The notes beneath the pieces were generated by a model. That model was given only the letters and a program-made list of their open reading frames with translations, was not told where the DNA came from and searched no databases. From Sulfuricurvum sp. (lineage in GTDB: Bacteria > Campylobacterota > Campylobacteria > Campylobacterales > Sulfurimonadaceae): a DNA stretch of 64,000 nt. A program made the position numbers and the translations under genes. Every line of letters starts with the position of its first letter. Positions within the stretch are counted from its first letter, which is position 1. Location of the stretch: contig NZ_JAQTNN010000011.1 of assembly GCF_028713855.1 (NCBI RefSeq), positions 37,249-101,248 of the forward strand. The letters run 5' to 3'. This document shows, piece after piece, positions 21,572 through 31,428 of the stretch.

Positions 21572-21671
21572 GTATGAGATATTCAGTAACTCTACCGTCG
21601 CACTGGGGCGCAGAGGACTCGCGGGGATGAGTTATGTGAATAATCTGATTGAGATTAGGAGGGTTGAGTGA
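21561..21671 (+). pseudogene. fragment of an RTX protein EF-hand module
   Basis: A 36-codon frame that starts 11 bp before the hlyC stop encodes EIFSNSTVALGRRGLAGMSY, nearly the same as EMFSNSAVALDRRGLAGMQW inside the RTX protein at about 24755-24815. The corresponding DNA is also clearly similar. It looks like the leftover of a deleted RTX gene that followed hlyC. Its stop overlaps the GTG start of the next gene, so it may still couple translation. Confidence 0.6.
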
Positions 21672-22270
21672 AAATTGATGAAGTAAGCTTTTGGCTTGTT
21701 TTAAGAAAAACATTTTGGAGTCTTCTTATTCGTCGTGATAAGGTAGGTTCGTTATGGTTTAGAACAAGACCTTTTTTGTTTTTTGGTTTTCTTTTATCAT
21801 TGCCAATTGTCTTTCCACTATTTTATAGTAGTTATATGGACTATAAGATTTTATTTCCTACAACGGAAAAAATGATTATTAGTGAAGGAAATTTCAGTGA
21901 AGTAAAAATAAATAAAAATTTCTACTATCAATTGATCACAAACAGTGGAAATAAGATCCGTTTCAAACATAATTTTGTAACTGAACAAGGGACATTCTAT
22001 AATGATAACACAAGAGAATGGTTAAGTCATCCTGCAACCGTACAATGGTTTATGCTACCTTCAGGGCAAGGGTTTATCGTTGATTTATGGATGAATGGAA
22101 AACAATATATGAATATAAATCAAGCACATAAACATTTTGATAGACTTGCAAATAATAGTGTACCACTTAGTATGATAATTATTTGGATTGGCGGATGTTT
22201 ATTGTCAGCAATTTCAGAATTCATGTATGTAAGAAAAAAACTAATAGAGGAGGACAAACATGGCGAGTAG
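21668..22270 (+). CDS. small membrane protein upstream of RTX gene
   Basis: This 200-residue protein is not recognised. It has two likely membrane segments, about residues 34-54 (FLFFGFLLSLPIVFPLFY) and 163-182 (SMIIIWIGGCLLSAIS), around a polar domain of about 110 residues, probably periplasmic. It starts at GTG 21668, overlapping the RTX fragment stop. Its end overlaps the RTX start codon by 11 bp, and the RTX Shine-Dalgarno (GAGGAGGA) lies in its last codons. Translational coupling with the RTX protein suggests a dedicated chaperone, regulator or immunity role, but the sequence does not say which. Confidence 0.6.
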   Translation: MKIDEVSFWLVLRKTFWSLLIRRDKVGSLWFRTRPFLFFGFLLSLPIVFPLFYSSYMDYKILFPTTEKMIISEGNFSEVKINKNFYYQLITNSGNKIRFKHNFVTEQGTFYNDNTREWLSHPATVQWFMLPSGQGFIVDLWMNGKQYMNINQAHKHFDRLANNSVPLSMIIIWIGGCLLSAISEFMYVRKKLIEEDKHGE

Positions 22271-25200
22271 TAATGCGTTAAAAGCAGTAAATTTAATATA
22301 CCAAGAGGGAGCAACAGCTACCCAAATTACAGATGGATTTAAAAGCTTATTCTCGGATTCTAATACTTCAACTGAGGCTGTATTAAATACTACTGCTGGC
22401 AGTACTGGGATAGCGGGTGCAATAACTTCGTTTGCTGCCGTTACAAGTTCTTTGGCAAGTGAAGGAGCCATGACTACTAATGTATTGAAAATTGGTTCAA
22501 AATTACTTGCTTTACCCGCAGGAGGAGCAAATATTGGGTTATTTGTTAATGAAGCATATGAGACTGGTAGTGTAAGTAGTGTAAAAACCAATACAGGCTT
22601 GAATGCATTAGCTGGATTAGCAGGGATAATAGCCGTCTTACCAATTGCGGGAGGTGTAGCGATAACTTTTGGTGCTGCTGCAGTTATATTAACAGGGTAT
22701 GCATTGATTCGAGGAGGTAACTCAACAATTGAACAAGATGTGACCAAACTAAAGTCCCTTCTCCCCGATAATCCTACTGCTGAACAAAAACTTCAATTGG
22801 CAGAAACTATTGATGCCATGTTCAATCGTACAGCAACACAGTTTAGTGTACCAGTGATAGATCCTAATAGTGGTGCCGTAACTGGATTTCGACTTGAGAG
22901 TGCAGAGCCTAAAGATATGGGGAAAGGAATAACTCGCTATGAATTTTCTGATGGTACAGTATTAGAACAGCAGCACACATATAGTTATTTTGAATCTGAA
23001 ACAGGAATGACAGTTACTGTTTTTCCAACAGTAGGAGGCTATAATAATATCTGGTCCATAGGAGATTTAAAAATAAAATCCGATGATTATGGAAATACCA
23101 GTATTTCCAAAGTCGATAGCTCAGGCAGAGTGCTTGAACAATCTATGTCTGTTGACAAAAACCAAGGGAGCTATACAGCAACTATTACTTATGCAGGGCA
23201 AACCGTTATCCAACGTGTCGGTGGGACTATAGCAGGGCAGAAGATTGATGCAACCTTTACGGCAGATTCGAATGGTAATCTTCAAATTTCATCAGTTGAT
23301 TTAATTAATGGTCAACCTCCGCGTGATGCAGCGGAAGCATTAGCGGCATTAAAAGAAGCTGGTTTAACAAGTGATACACTAAGCAATGGAACGACTGATG
23401 CTATTTTGGCTAAAAATATTAGTAGTGTGGCATCCGCTTATGATGTTGTAAACAATACTACTTTGCAAAATGTTATCGACGGATTTACACATTTCCAAAG
23501 TTACATTAACAACAGCGATACGTCTAAAGCAATAAACACCTATGGACCTTCGCTTATAGATGCACTCTCACTCATAAGAGCGATGCAAACCGGACAACCA
23601 CTGTCAATTATATCCTCAGGGATTCATTTGGCAAACGATATTAGTAAGTTGACATCTACTACTAAAAACTATACTTTAGACGGAATATCGAATGCTGCAT
23701 CGGGAGTGCTGAGTATTTTGAGTTTGGATGCTGCCCTTAAACGAGGAGACGGATGGGCAATTGCTACCTCTTCAGCTTATTCGATTGCATATGCAGCAAG
23801 TGCTTACGCGAGTTTCGCATCAGGAACAAGTGCAGCATTTGCGGCAGAGATAAGTACAACATTATTTGGAACGGGAGGTGTTCAACTAGGTAATGGTTTG
23901 ACGGTAGCCAATGGTGCGTTACCCTATCTTAGCCTTGCTGCTGCTATTGCAGTCGGAGATGAAGTAGGAATTGCTGTAGCAGCTATTTCAATATTTGTTC
24001 CTGCTGTTGGTATTGTATATGGTATCTACAGTATGATCGATAGCCTCTTTGGCGGAGGCGATGTACCTAATCCATGGGGAACCGGCAAGTTCGTATGGGA
24101 CGGAACGAATGTCACGTTCCAAAGCGCAGGCGAGACCGGCGGAAACGAGGCTGTCAGTGGTCTGATGAACAATATTCTCACCGCATTAAATAGTATGATC
24201 GAAACTCAAAATTCCAGTTCTGATTTAAAACTCGGAATCATCGCAAATCGTATGCCGAATATCGGATACGATACTTCAGGGTTCCATTTTACCGATATCG
24301 ATCCTTTGACCGGTAAAGAAAAATTCCCGACACTTCGTTACGATGTATACGGTAACCCATATAACGCTGCTGTAGGTTCACCTGAATCATTTATTTCCTT
24401 GGGCGAAGCTATTATGAGCTCAGCATTGTATCGAGAAGCGATTGCTCCGATGTGGGAGGTAGAAACAGCTAAAATCCAAACGGACATCGGGATGCGAAAT
24501 GCCGGATTAAGTGAAGAAGAACGAGCGGCTAAAGATGGAAAAATAGCAGTTGCCCTCACCGGTGATACCCAAATCTTCCGTCCTGTGGTACTCGATTTAA
24601 ACGGTGATGGTATTCACACTATCGACAAGGCAACATCAGGAGTCAGTTTTGATGTTGATAATTCAGGGTTTTTCAAAGAAACGGCTTGGATTAGTAAGCA
24701 AGATGCCTTTTTAACACTGGATCGCAATTTTAACGGTGTGGTCGATAGCGGCAAAGAGATGTTTAGTAACTCTGCCGTAGCGCTGGATCGTAGAGGACTT
24801 GCAGGGATGCAATGGGTCGATGCCAATAATGACGGAAAAATTACCTCGGCTGATCCGGTATGGGAAGCATTAAAAATTTGGCAAGATGCCAATGGAAACG
24901 GACAAGAAGAGACGACTGAGAGCTTTTCACTCACTGCACTAGGCATTACTGAGCTTGATTATACCAAAGGGAGCTTTACGCAAAACGGTATTGTCAAAAA
25001 AATGTCGAGCGAAGATCTGAGTGCCGATACCGAAGGTTTGACTGTAAACATTATTCCGGGCGGGATATTAGCTACAACAAGCAAAGGTGAGACCTCATTA
25101 TTCGTTGATAAAGTTTATGATTTATCGGCTATACAAGCAGGGCTAGACCATATATGGGGTTATGAGGATACCGAATTAATCGCTAATGGAACAGATTTAT

Positions 25201-28200
25201 TGGCAAATGATGTGATAGGAACCAGTAAGCAAGACTTGACATTGAAAACGGTATTAAATGCTCGACATGGAACGGTGTCATTGGATGCCAATGGATTCGT
25301 CCATTTTACTCCTGAAGCCAATTATGCGGGAACCGATGCCGGATTTGATTATACGACTACAAATACCGCCGGACAAGCAGGAACCGGATCGGTTAAAATC
25401 ACTTTGCTAAACATCGACGACGCGCCGACAGCAACGGTTAATCATACTAAAAGACCTATTTATGGGTATATGTACACATCGGGGATATTGGCGGGTACAT
25501 ATTATGATCATCCTATTAGTATGACTATTACTCCATTGAAAGGAGGAAATCAAACTACTATCGTAGCTCAACCAGTATACGAACCGTATACCACTATTAG
25601 TAATTCTTTTCAAACGATTAATGGGAAACTAACGTATGGACAAACTACTACATTACATGACACTCCCGTCGCTTACGAGGACACTGGAAGCGGACATATC
25701 GTCGGAAGCGATCTAGATGATTCAGTCAGCTCATTAACCTATGAAGTGATCGGTAAGCCTCAATACGGTGAAGTGATTTTGGATAAAGAGGGACATTACA
25801 ACTACATCAGTTGGTCAAGTCAAGGTGTAATATCTACGACACCTATGCTAGGATCTGGAATAGATCAAGTTTTTCTGCATGCTGATGGTTTGTTGTACCC
25901 TGAGACGGATGCTTTTCAAATAAAAGTCATGGATTCTTCTGGTGCTTATTCTATTGTAACAGTAACGGTTCCCCATATTGGAACCTATAGACCGGCTACA
26001 CCTACTTCGAGTGGAATTAATAAACCTTTATATTTGAATGATGCAATAGGCGCTCATTTTATTGGAGATGTAGGCGATAATGTATTAAACGGCAGTGGCG
26101 GTAGTGATTTGATATCCGGCGGTTTAGGAAACGATACTCTTAATGGAAACAATGGAAACGATACCATCTTAGGAGGCGTCGGTAATGATGTGCTAAACGG
26201 CGGTGGTGGAAATGACACCATGTCGGGAGGATTAGGAAATGATACCTATGTAGTAAATAGTGCCGACGATGCTGTAATAGAGTATGAAGGCGAAGGGTTT
26301 GACACCGTACAATCAAGTGTATCCTATAGATTAGGGATGAATTTGGAGAACTTAACACTTTTAGATGTGGAAATTGTCAGCTTGATTCCTTCTCTAAAAC
26401 CTGCTTTTCCTTCTATCCCTTTATTTGGAGTAACAGGTATTAATGGATTCGGAAATAATTTAGACAATACAATCATTGGTAATAAAGATAATAATATTCT
26501 TGAGAGTGGAGCAGGCAATGACGTCCTTGATGGCGGAGCAGGTACAGATACCCTCAAAGGGGGAACTGGAGAAGACATCTATATTGTAGACACTACAACC
26601 GATAGCATCGTTGAAAACGCCAGTGAAGGAATCGATACCGTACAATCGAGCGTTACATATACGCTTGGTGCAAACTTAGAGAACCTGACATTGACAGAAA
26701 CAGCAGCTATCAATGGAACGGGGAATAGTTCGGATAATATTCTCATCGGGAATAGTGCCAATAATGTTCTAACAGGTGGAGCCGGTAATGATACACTCGA
26801 TGGTGGAACTGGCAACGATACTCTGATGGGTGGAACCGAAAATGATACGTATGTTGTAGATACTACAACGGATAGCATCGTGGAAAATGCCAATGAAGGA
26901 ACCGATACCGTACAATCGAGCGTGACGTATACCCTAAGTGCCAATGTTGAGAACCTCACTCTCACGGGAACAGCGGCGATCACTGGAATCGGTAACAGCC
27001 TCAACAACGCCCTGATCGGAAACAGTGCAAATAATAGCCTCAATGGAGGCACCGGAGCCGACACCATGATGGGTGGAGCGGGTAATGATACGTATTACGT
27101 TGATAATATAGATGATAAAGTCATTGAGACAACAACTGCAACCAGTGGGATTGATGCGGGTGGAAGTGATCAGGTTATTAGTACCGTAAGCTGGACATTG
27201 GGAGATTACGTTGAAACTTTACGGTTAAATACAACCAATGCAGTCAATGCAACAGGAAACAGTCTGAATAACGTTATCTATGCCGGAGCAGGTAATAATG
27301 TGATGGATGGAGGTGCCGGAACGGATACTCTATCGTATTATTATGCAACAGCAGGGGTAGAAGCGAATCTATCACTTACCACAGCCCAATTAACCGGAGG
27401 ATCAGGTAGCGATACTATTTTAAATTTTGAAAATTTATATGGTTCCACTTATGCTGATACCCTTGTCGGAGACAGTGTTAATAATACGCTCAACGGTAAC
27501 CTTGGCGCTGATACGATGATGGGGGCAACAGGAGATGACATATATATTGTCGATAATATTGATGATATTGTTATCGAGAATGCGAATGAAGGAGTTGATA
27601 TTGTGCGATCAAGTGTTAGCTATACACTTGGTGCCAATATAGAAAATTTGTTCTTGTTTGGCTCAGACAATATTAACGGTGCGGGGAATACTCTAAATAA
27701 CGCTATATATGCCGGAGGAGGTAATAATGTGATGGATGGAGGAGCCGGAACGGATACTCTATCATATTACTACGCAACAGATGGAGTAAGTGTGAATCTA
27801 TCACTAACAACAGCACAAGCTACCGGAGGATCAGGCAGCGATACCATCTTAAATATCGAGAATCTAACGGGGAGTAATTACAATGATACTTTGATCGGAA
27901 ACAGTGTGAACAATACCCTCAACGGGGGTGCCGGAGCTGATACTATGATGGGTGGTGCGGGAAATGACACCTATGTCGTTGATAGTATCGGTGATGTCGT
28001 AACTGAAAACGTGAATGAAGGGGTTGATAGAGTTATATCAAGTGTTACTTATACGTTAGAGTCAAATTTAGAAAACTTGACTCTGACCGGAACAGCGGCA
28101 ATCAATGGAATCGGAAACAACCTTAACAATTCTCTAGTGGGTAACAGTGCAGATAATATCCTCAATGGGTTAGCCGGTGCGGACGTAATGAGCGGAGGGG

Positions 28201-29288
28201 CTGGAAACGATACATATTATGTAGATAATATCGGTGACACAGTCATTGAAAATAGCGCTGAGGGAACCGATACGGTTGCGAGTACCGTATCTTATAGCTT
28301 GAGTGCCAATGTTGAAAACCTTGTTCTTTATGGAACGGCTGTTATCAATGGCGTTGGAAACAACCTTAACAATTCTCTAGTTGGTAACAGTGCCAATAAT
28401 ACCCTTAACGGAAGTACCGGAGCCGATACTATGCTGGGTGGAGCGGGTAATGATACGTATTACGTTGATAATATAGATGATAAAGTCATTGAAACAACAA
28501 CCGCTACCAGTGGGATTGATGCGGGTGGAAGTGACCTGATTATCAGTACCGCCAGCTATACGCTTGGAGATTATGTTGAAAGCTTGCGGTTAAATACGTC
28601 CAATGCAGCCAATGCAACCGGAAACAGTTTAAATAATAACATCTATGCAGGTGCAGGGGATAACATTATGGATGGAGGAGCAGGAGCCGATAACCTCTCC
28701 TATGCCTACGCAACTTCCGGAGTAACAGTAAACCTCGGAATCACCACTGCTCAAAACACCCTCGGTTCAGGTATCGATACCATCCTAAATATCGAGAACC
28801 TGATCGGAAGTACTTTTAATGATAACTTTATAGGAAACATCGGAAACAATATCTTGGTTGGAAGTAAAGGGAACGATACCCTAAACGGTGGAACAGGTAA
28901 TGATACCTACGCCTTTAATGTTGGTGATGGAATCGACAGTATATTTGATCACGATATGAATGGAAGTACTAACGGTGGAACTGATAGAGTGGCTTTCTCT
29001 ACAGGGATTACCGGGAGTTCCGTAGCTTTCTACATGAACGGCAACGATTTAGTAATCTCATACGGCGGAACCGATACGGTTACTGTTAAGAACCAATCCA
29101 TAGCCGAAAACACTATTGAAAAAGTTTCTCTCAGTGACGGCAACTATCTGACATCCAACGATATCAACACGATTATCCAATCCATGAACTCATACGCATC
29201 GTCTCATGATATCGCTATCACCTCTATCGACAGCGTGAAAGCCAATCAAGATTTGATGAACATTGTCGCTGCTGGATGGCATAAGTGA
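22260..29288 (+). CDS. large RTX calcium-binding protein secreted by type I system
   Basis: This 2342-residue protein has several parts. An Ala/Gly-rich N-terminal half holds hydrophobic stretches near residues 120-165 and 480-600 (LAAAIAVGDEVGIAVAAISI), as in pore-forming RTX toxins. An EF-hand-like block follows near residues 775-900 (VVLDLNGDGIHTI, DRNFNGVVDSGKE, DANNDGKI). A cadherin-like domain lies near residues 960-1055, and a long RTX nonapeptide region (GGxGNDTLxGGxGNDTY) spans about residues 1265-2225. The C-terminal 110 residues end in DLMNIVAAGWHK, matching the end of the giant protein at 36946, and probably carry the export signal. It lacks an N-terminal signal peptide. The neighbouring HlyC-like gene suggests acylation and a cytolysin-like role. 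An adhesin or surface-layer role is the alternative. Confidence 0.85.
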   Translation: MASSNALKAVNLIYQEGATATQITDGFKSLFSDSNTSTEAVLNTTAGSTGIAGAITSFAAVTSSLASEGAMTTNVLKIGSKLLALPAGGANIGLFVNEAYETGSVSSVKTNTGLNALAGLAGIIAVLPIAGGVAITFGAAAVILTGYALIRGGNSTIEQDVTKLKSLLPDNPTAEQKLQLAETIDAMFNRTATQFSVPVIDPNSGAVTGFRLESAEPKDMGKGITRYEFSDGTVLEQQHTYSYFESETGMTVTVFPTVGGYNNIWSIGDLKIKSDDYGNTSISKVDSSGRVLEQSMSVDKNQGSYTATITYAGQTVIQRVGGTIAGQKIDATFTADSNGNLQISSVDLINGQPPRDAAEALAALKEAGLTSDTLSNGTTDAILAKNISSVASAYDVVNNTTLQNVIDGFTHFQSYINNSDTSKAINTYGPSLIDALSLIRAMQTGQPLSIISSGIHLANDISKLTSTTKNYTLDGISNAASGVLSILSLDAALKRGDGWAIATSSAYSIAYAASAYASFASGTSAAFAAEISTTLFGTGGVQLGNGLTVANGALPYLSLAAAIAVGDEVGIAVAAISIFVPAVGIVYGIYSMIDSLFGGGDVPNPWGTGKFVWDGTNVTFQSAGETGGNEAVSGLMNNILTALNSMIETQNSSSDLKLGIIANRMPNIGYDTSGFHFTDIDPLTGKEKFPTLRYDVYGNPYNAAVGSPESFISLGEAIMSSALYREAIAPMWEVETAKIQTDIGMRNAGLSEEERAAKDGKIAVALTGDTQIFRPVVLDLNGDGIHTIDKATSGVSFDVDNSGFFKETAWISKQDAFLTLDRNFNGVVDSGKEMFSNSAVALDRRGLAGMQWVDANNDGKITSADPVWEALKIWQDANGNGQEETTESFSLTALGITELDYTKGSFTQNGIVKKMSSEDLSADTEGLTVNIIPGGILATTSKGETSLFVDKVYDLSAIQAGLDHIWGYEDTELIANGTDLLANDVIGTSKQDLTLKTVLNARHGTVSLDANGFVHFTPEANYAGTDAGFDYTTTNTAGQAGTGSVKITLLNIDDAPTATVNHTKRPIYGYMYTSGILAGTYYDHPISMTITPLKGGNQTTIVAQPVYEPYTTISNSFQTINGKLTYGQTTTLHDTPVAYEDTGSGHIVGSDLDDSVSSLTYEVIGKPQYGEVILDKEGHYNYISWSSQGVISTTPMLGSGIDQVFLHADGLLYPETDAFQIKVMDSSGAYSIVTVTVPHIGTYRPATPTSSGINKPLYLNDAIGAHFIGDVGDNVLNGSGGSDLISGGLGNDTLNGNNGNDTILGGVGNDVLNGGGGNDTMSGGLGNDTYVVNSADDAVIEYEGEGFDTVQSSVSYRLGMNLENLTLLDVEIVSLIPSLKPAFPSIPLFGVTGINGFGNNLDNTIIGNKDNNILESGAGNDVLDGGAGTDTLKGGTGEDIYIVDTTTDSIVENASEGIDTVQSSVTYTLGANLENLTLTETAAINGTGNSSDNILIGNSANNVLTGGAGNDTLDGGTGNDTLMGGTENDTYVVDTTTDSIVENANEGTDTVQSSVTYTLSANVENLTLTGTAAITGIGNSLNNALIGNSANNSLNGGTGADTMMGGAGNDTYYVDNIDDKVIETTTATSGIDAGGSDQVISTVSWTLGDYVETLRLNTTNAVNATGNSLNNVIYAGAGNNVMDGGAGTDTLSYYYATAGVEANLSLTTAQLTGGSGSDTILNFENLYGSTYADTLVGDSVNNTLNGNLGADTMMGATGDDIYIVDNIDDIVIENANEGVDIVRSSVSYTLGANIENLFLFGSDNINGAGNTLNNAIYAGGGNNVMDGGAGTDTLSYYYATDGVSVNLSLTTAQATGGSGSDTILNIENLTGSNYNDTLIGNSVNNTLNGGAGADTMMGGAGNDTYVVDSIGDVVTENVNEGVDRVISSVTYTLESNLENLTLTGTAAINGIGNNLNNSLVGNSADNILNGLAGADVMSGGAGNDTYYVDNIGDTVIENSAEGTDTVASTVSYSLSANVENLVLYGTAVINGVGNNLNNSLVGNSANNTLNGSTGADTMLGGAGNDTYYVDNIDDKVIETTTATSGIDAGGSDLIISTASYTLGDYVESLRLNTSNAANATGNSLNNNIYAGAGDNIMDGGAGADNLSYAYATSGVTVNLGITTAQNTLGSGIDTILNIENLIGSTFNDNFIGNIGNNILVGSKGNDTLNGGTGNDTYAFNVGDGIDSIFDHDMNGSTNGGTDRVAFSTGITGSSVAFYMNGNDLVISYGGTDTVTVKNQSIAENTIEKVSLSDGNYLTSNDINTIIQSMNSYASSHDIAITSIDSVKANQDLMNIVAAGWHK
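26060..28930 (+). repeat. RTX nonapeptide and VDNIGDxVxE module repeats
   Basis: About eight modules alternate a glycine/aspartate calcium-binding block with a segment of the form YVVDxxxDxVxENxxEGxDTVxSSVxYTLxxNxENLxL. Some are nearly identical at DNA level: about 55 bases around 27070-27125 recur around 28440-28495, and 27295-27440 resembles 27715-27850. Such copies invite recombination and copy-number change. Confidence 0.85.
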
Positions 29289-29322
29289 TTCTAGTTTCTT
29301 TCTTTAAAGTCGGAGGTGCTTC

Positions 29323-31425
29323 ATGCACTCCGCGCTAACCGCTCTCGAAGTCGCGGGCAAACTCAACCGCATTGCAATCGATACCCGTGTCATTATCAAA
29401 GAGTATGCTCTCAGCGAGCATGAACCCTCCATCGAAGAGCTAACCCGTATCGCATCAGCCCAAGGATTCCGTGCGGCCATCAAAAAGCTCTCAGTAGAAA
29501 AACTCCTAGATGCTTATCCGATGCCGATCATTGTTCAAAAGCATGACGGCACCTATATGAGTATCATCCAAGCCAATACGGAGAAGCAAGAACTTTTAGT
29601 TTTTGATATCACCCGTAAAGAGCCTTATATTATGAGCTATGAAGATTGTACCGCTCAAAGCTCCGGTAAAAGCATCGTCCTAAAACACCGTATCCTCAGC
29701 GCCGATGCCCGTTTCGGATTCGGCTGGTTCTTCCATCAGATCATGAAATACAAAAAAGTGATGGCAGAGGTGTTGATCGCTTCCTTCGTTCTTCAGCTCT
29801 TCGGACTCGTCGCACCGCTCTTTACACAGGTAATCCTCGACAAGGTTCTCGTACATCGATCTATGAGTACCCTCGATGTTCTCGCAGTTGCCTTTATCGC
29901 CGTTGCGATATTCGAGCTGATTCTCAACCTGATCCGCAGTTACATCTTCGCCCATACCACCTCCAAGATCGATGCCAAACTGGGAGCAAAACTGTTTCAC
30001 CACCTTCTCGCATTACCATTCGTCTATTTCGAGAAACGTAAAGTAGGAAACATCATCGCCCGTGTCCGTGAACTTGACCAAATACGCGAGTTTATCGCCA
30101 ACAAATCGGTCACTCTGATTCTCGATGTATTATTCTCGGTGGTATTTGTTGCCGTGATGCTGTTATACAGTGTCAAACTCACCCTCGTCGTTCTAGGGTT
30201 TGTCACGATTATCGCGATCCTCTATCTCGTTATCACCCCTGAGCTTCGCCGCAGACTCGAAGAGAAGTTTCAGATGGGGGCGCAAAGCAACGCTTATCTT
30301 GTTGAAGCAGTAACCGGAGTACAAACCGTTAAGTCTCTCGCACTGGAAGGATCGATGCAGCGCAAATGGGAAGATTACCTTGCCCGTTACGTCAATGCAG
30401 GATTTCAGCTCTCTAACCTCTCCAACATCCTCGGAGGTATCAGCGGAGCACTTCAAAAGCTCCTTACTATCTCGATGCTTTATATCGGGGTTACTTTGGT
30501 GTTGGAGGGGAAACTTAGTGTCGGTCAGCTCATCGCCTTTCAGATGTTCGCAGGACAATTCACCGGACCGGTATTACGACTGGTGAATCTATGGAATGAG
30601 TTTCAGCAAACACTCCTCTCAGTGGATCGTTTAGGAGATATCCTCAATACCCCTACAGAACAAACTAATGATAAAGCAATAACGCTCCCTAGTATCCAAG
30701 GGAGTGTAACGTTTGATAATATCGTCTTCTCCTATGCTCCCGATTCTCCCTCAGTCCTTAACGGTATCAGTGCTGATATCCCTATAGGAAGCAGTGTAGG
30801 TCTAGTAGGAAGAAGCGGCAGCGGTAAGAGTACGATCACCAAACTCATACAGCGTCTCTATATCACCAACTCAGGAACGATCTACATCGATGGGGTAGAC
30901 ATCCGCCATATGAATCCTAAATGGCTCCGTAACAACATTGGAGTGGTTTTACAGGAGAACTACCTCTTTAGCGGAACCATCAAAGAAAACATCTCCCTCT
31001 CCCGTCCCGATGCACCGATGGAGCATATCTTAGCATCTTCTCGTATGGCCGGAGCCGATGAGTTTGTTGCTGAACTCTCAGAAGGATACGATACCCAAGT
31101 AGGCGAACGCGGTGCCGCACTCTCCGGTGGTCAGCGTCAGCGTATTGCTATCGCCCGTGCCCTTATCACTAACCCACGTATCCTCATATTTGACGAAGCA
31201 ACCTCGGCACTCGACTATGAATCCGAACGTATCATCCAAGACAACCTAAAAACGATCAAAACAGGACGTACCATGTTTATCGTCGCTCATCGTCTCAGTA
31301 CGGTCAAGGATTGCGACATTATCATCGTTATGGATAAAGGGCACATCGTAGAGCGTGGCAGTCATGAGGAACTGATGCGACTACAAGGATACTACTACAA
31401 ACTCACCACTCAGCAAGGTTTATAA
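29323..31425 (+). CDS. type I secretion ATPase/permease (HlyB-like)
   Basis: This 700-residue ABC exporter has three parts. The N-terminal 130 residues are a C39 peptidase-like domain without the catalytic cysteine, as in HlyB, where it binds unfolded substrate. Residues about 150-430 form the membrane domain. The C-terminal ATPase has Walker A GRSGSGKST near residue 496, signature LSGGQRQRIAIARAL near residue 599, Walker B ILIFDEATSALD near residue 620 and the H-loop IVAHRLSTV near residue 653. A strong Shine-Dalgarno (GGAGGTG) precedes the ATG. It lies 34 bp after the RTX stop and 3 bp before hlyD. With HlyD and TolC it should export both RTX proteins of this locus in one step. Confidence 0.93.
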   Translation: MHSALTALEVAGKLNRIAIDTRVIIKEYALSEHEPSIEELTRIASAQGFRAAIKKLSVEKLLDAYPMPIIVQKHDGTYMSIIQANTEKQELLVFDITRKEPYIMSYEDCTAQSSGKSIVLKHRILSADARFGFGWFFHQIMKYKKVMAEVLIASFVLQLFGLVAPLFTQVILDKVLVHRSMSTLDVLAVAFIAVAIFELILNLIRSYIFAHTTSKIDAKLGAKLFHHLLALPFVYFEKRKVGNIIARVRELDQIREFIANKSVTLILDVLFSVVFVAVMLLYSVKLTLVVLGFVTIIAILYLVITPELRRRLEEKFQMGAQSNAYLVEAVTGVQTVKSLALEGSMQRKWEDYLARYVNAGFQLSNLSNILGGISGALQKLLTISMLYIGVTLVLEGKLSVGQLIAFQMFAGQFTGPVLRLVNLWNEFQQTLLSVDRLGDILNTPTEQTNDKAITLPSIQGSVTFDNIVFSYAPDSPSVLNGISADIPIGSSVGLVGRSGSGKSTITKLIQRLYITNSGTIYIDGVDIRHMNPKWLRNNIGVVLQENYLFSGTIKENISLSRPDAPMEHILASSRMAGADEFVAELSEGYDTQVGERGAALSGGQRQRIAIARALITNPRILIFDEATSALDYESERIIQDNLKTIKTGRTMFIVAHRLSTVKDCDIIIVMDKGHIVERGSHEELMRLQGYYYKLTTQQGL

Positions 31426-31428
31426 TAA

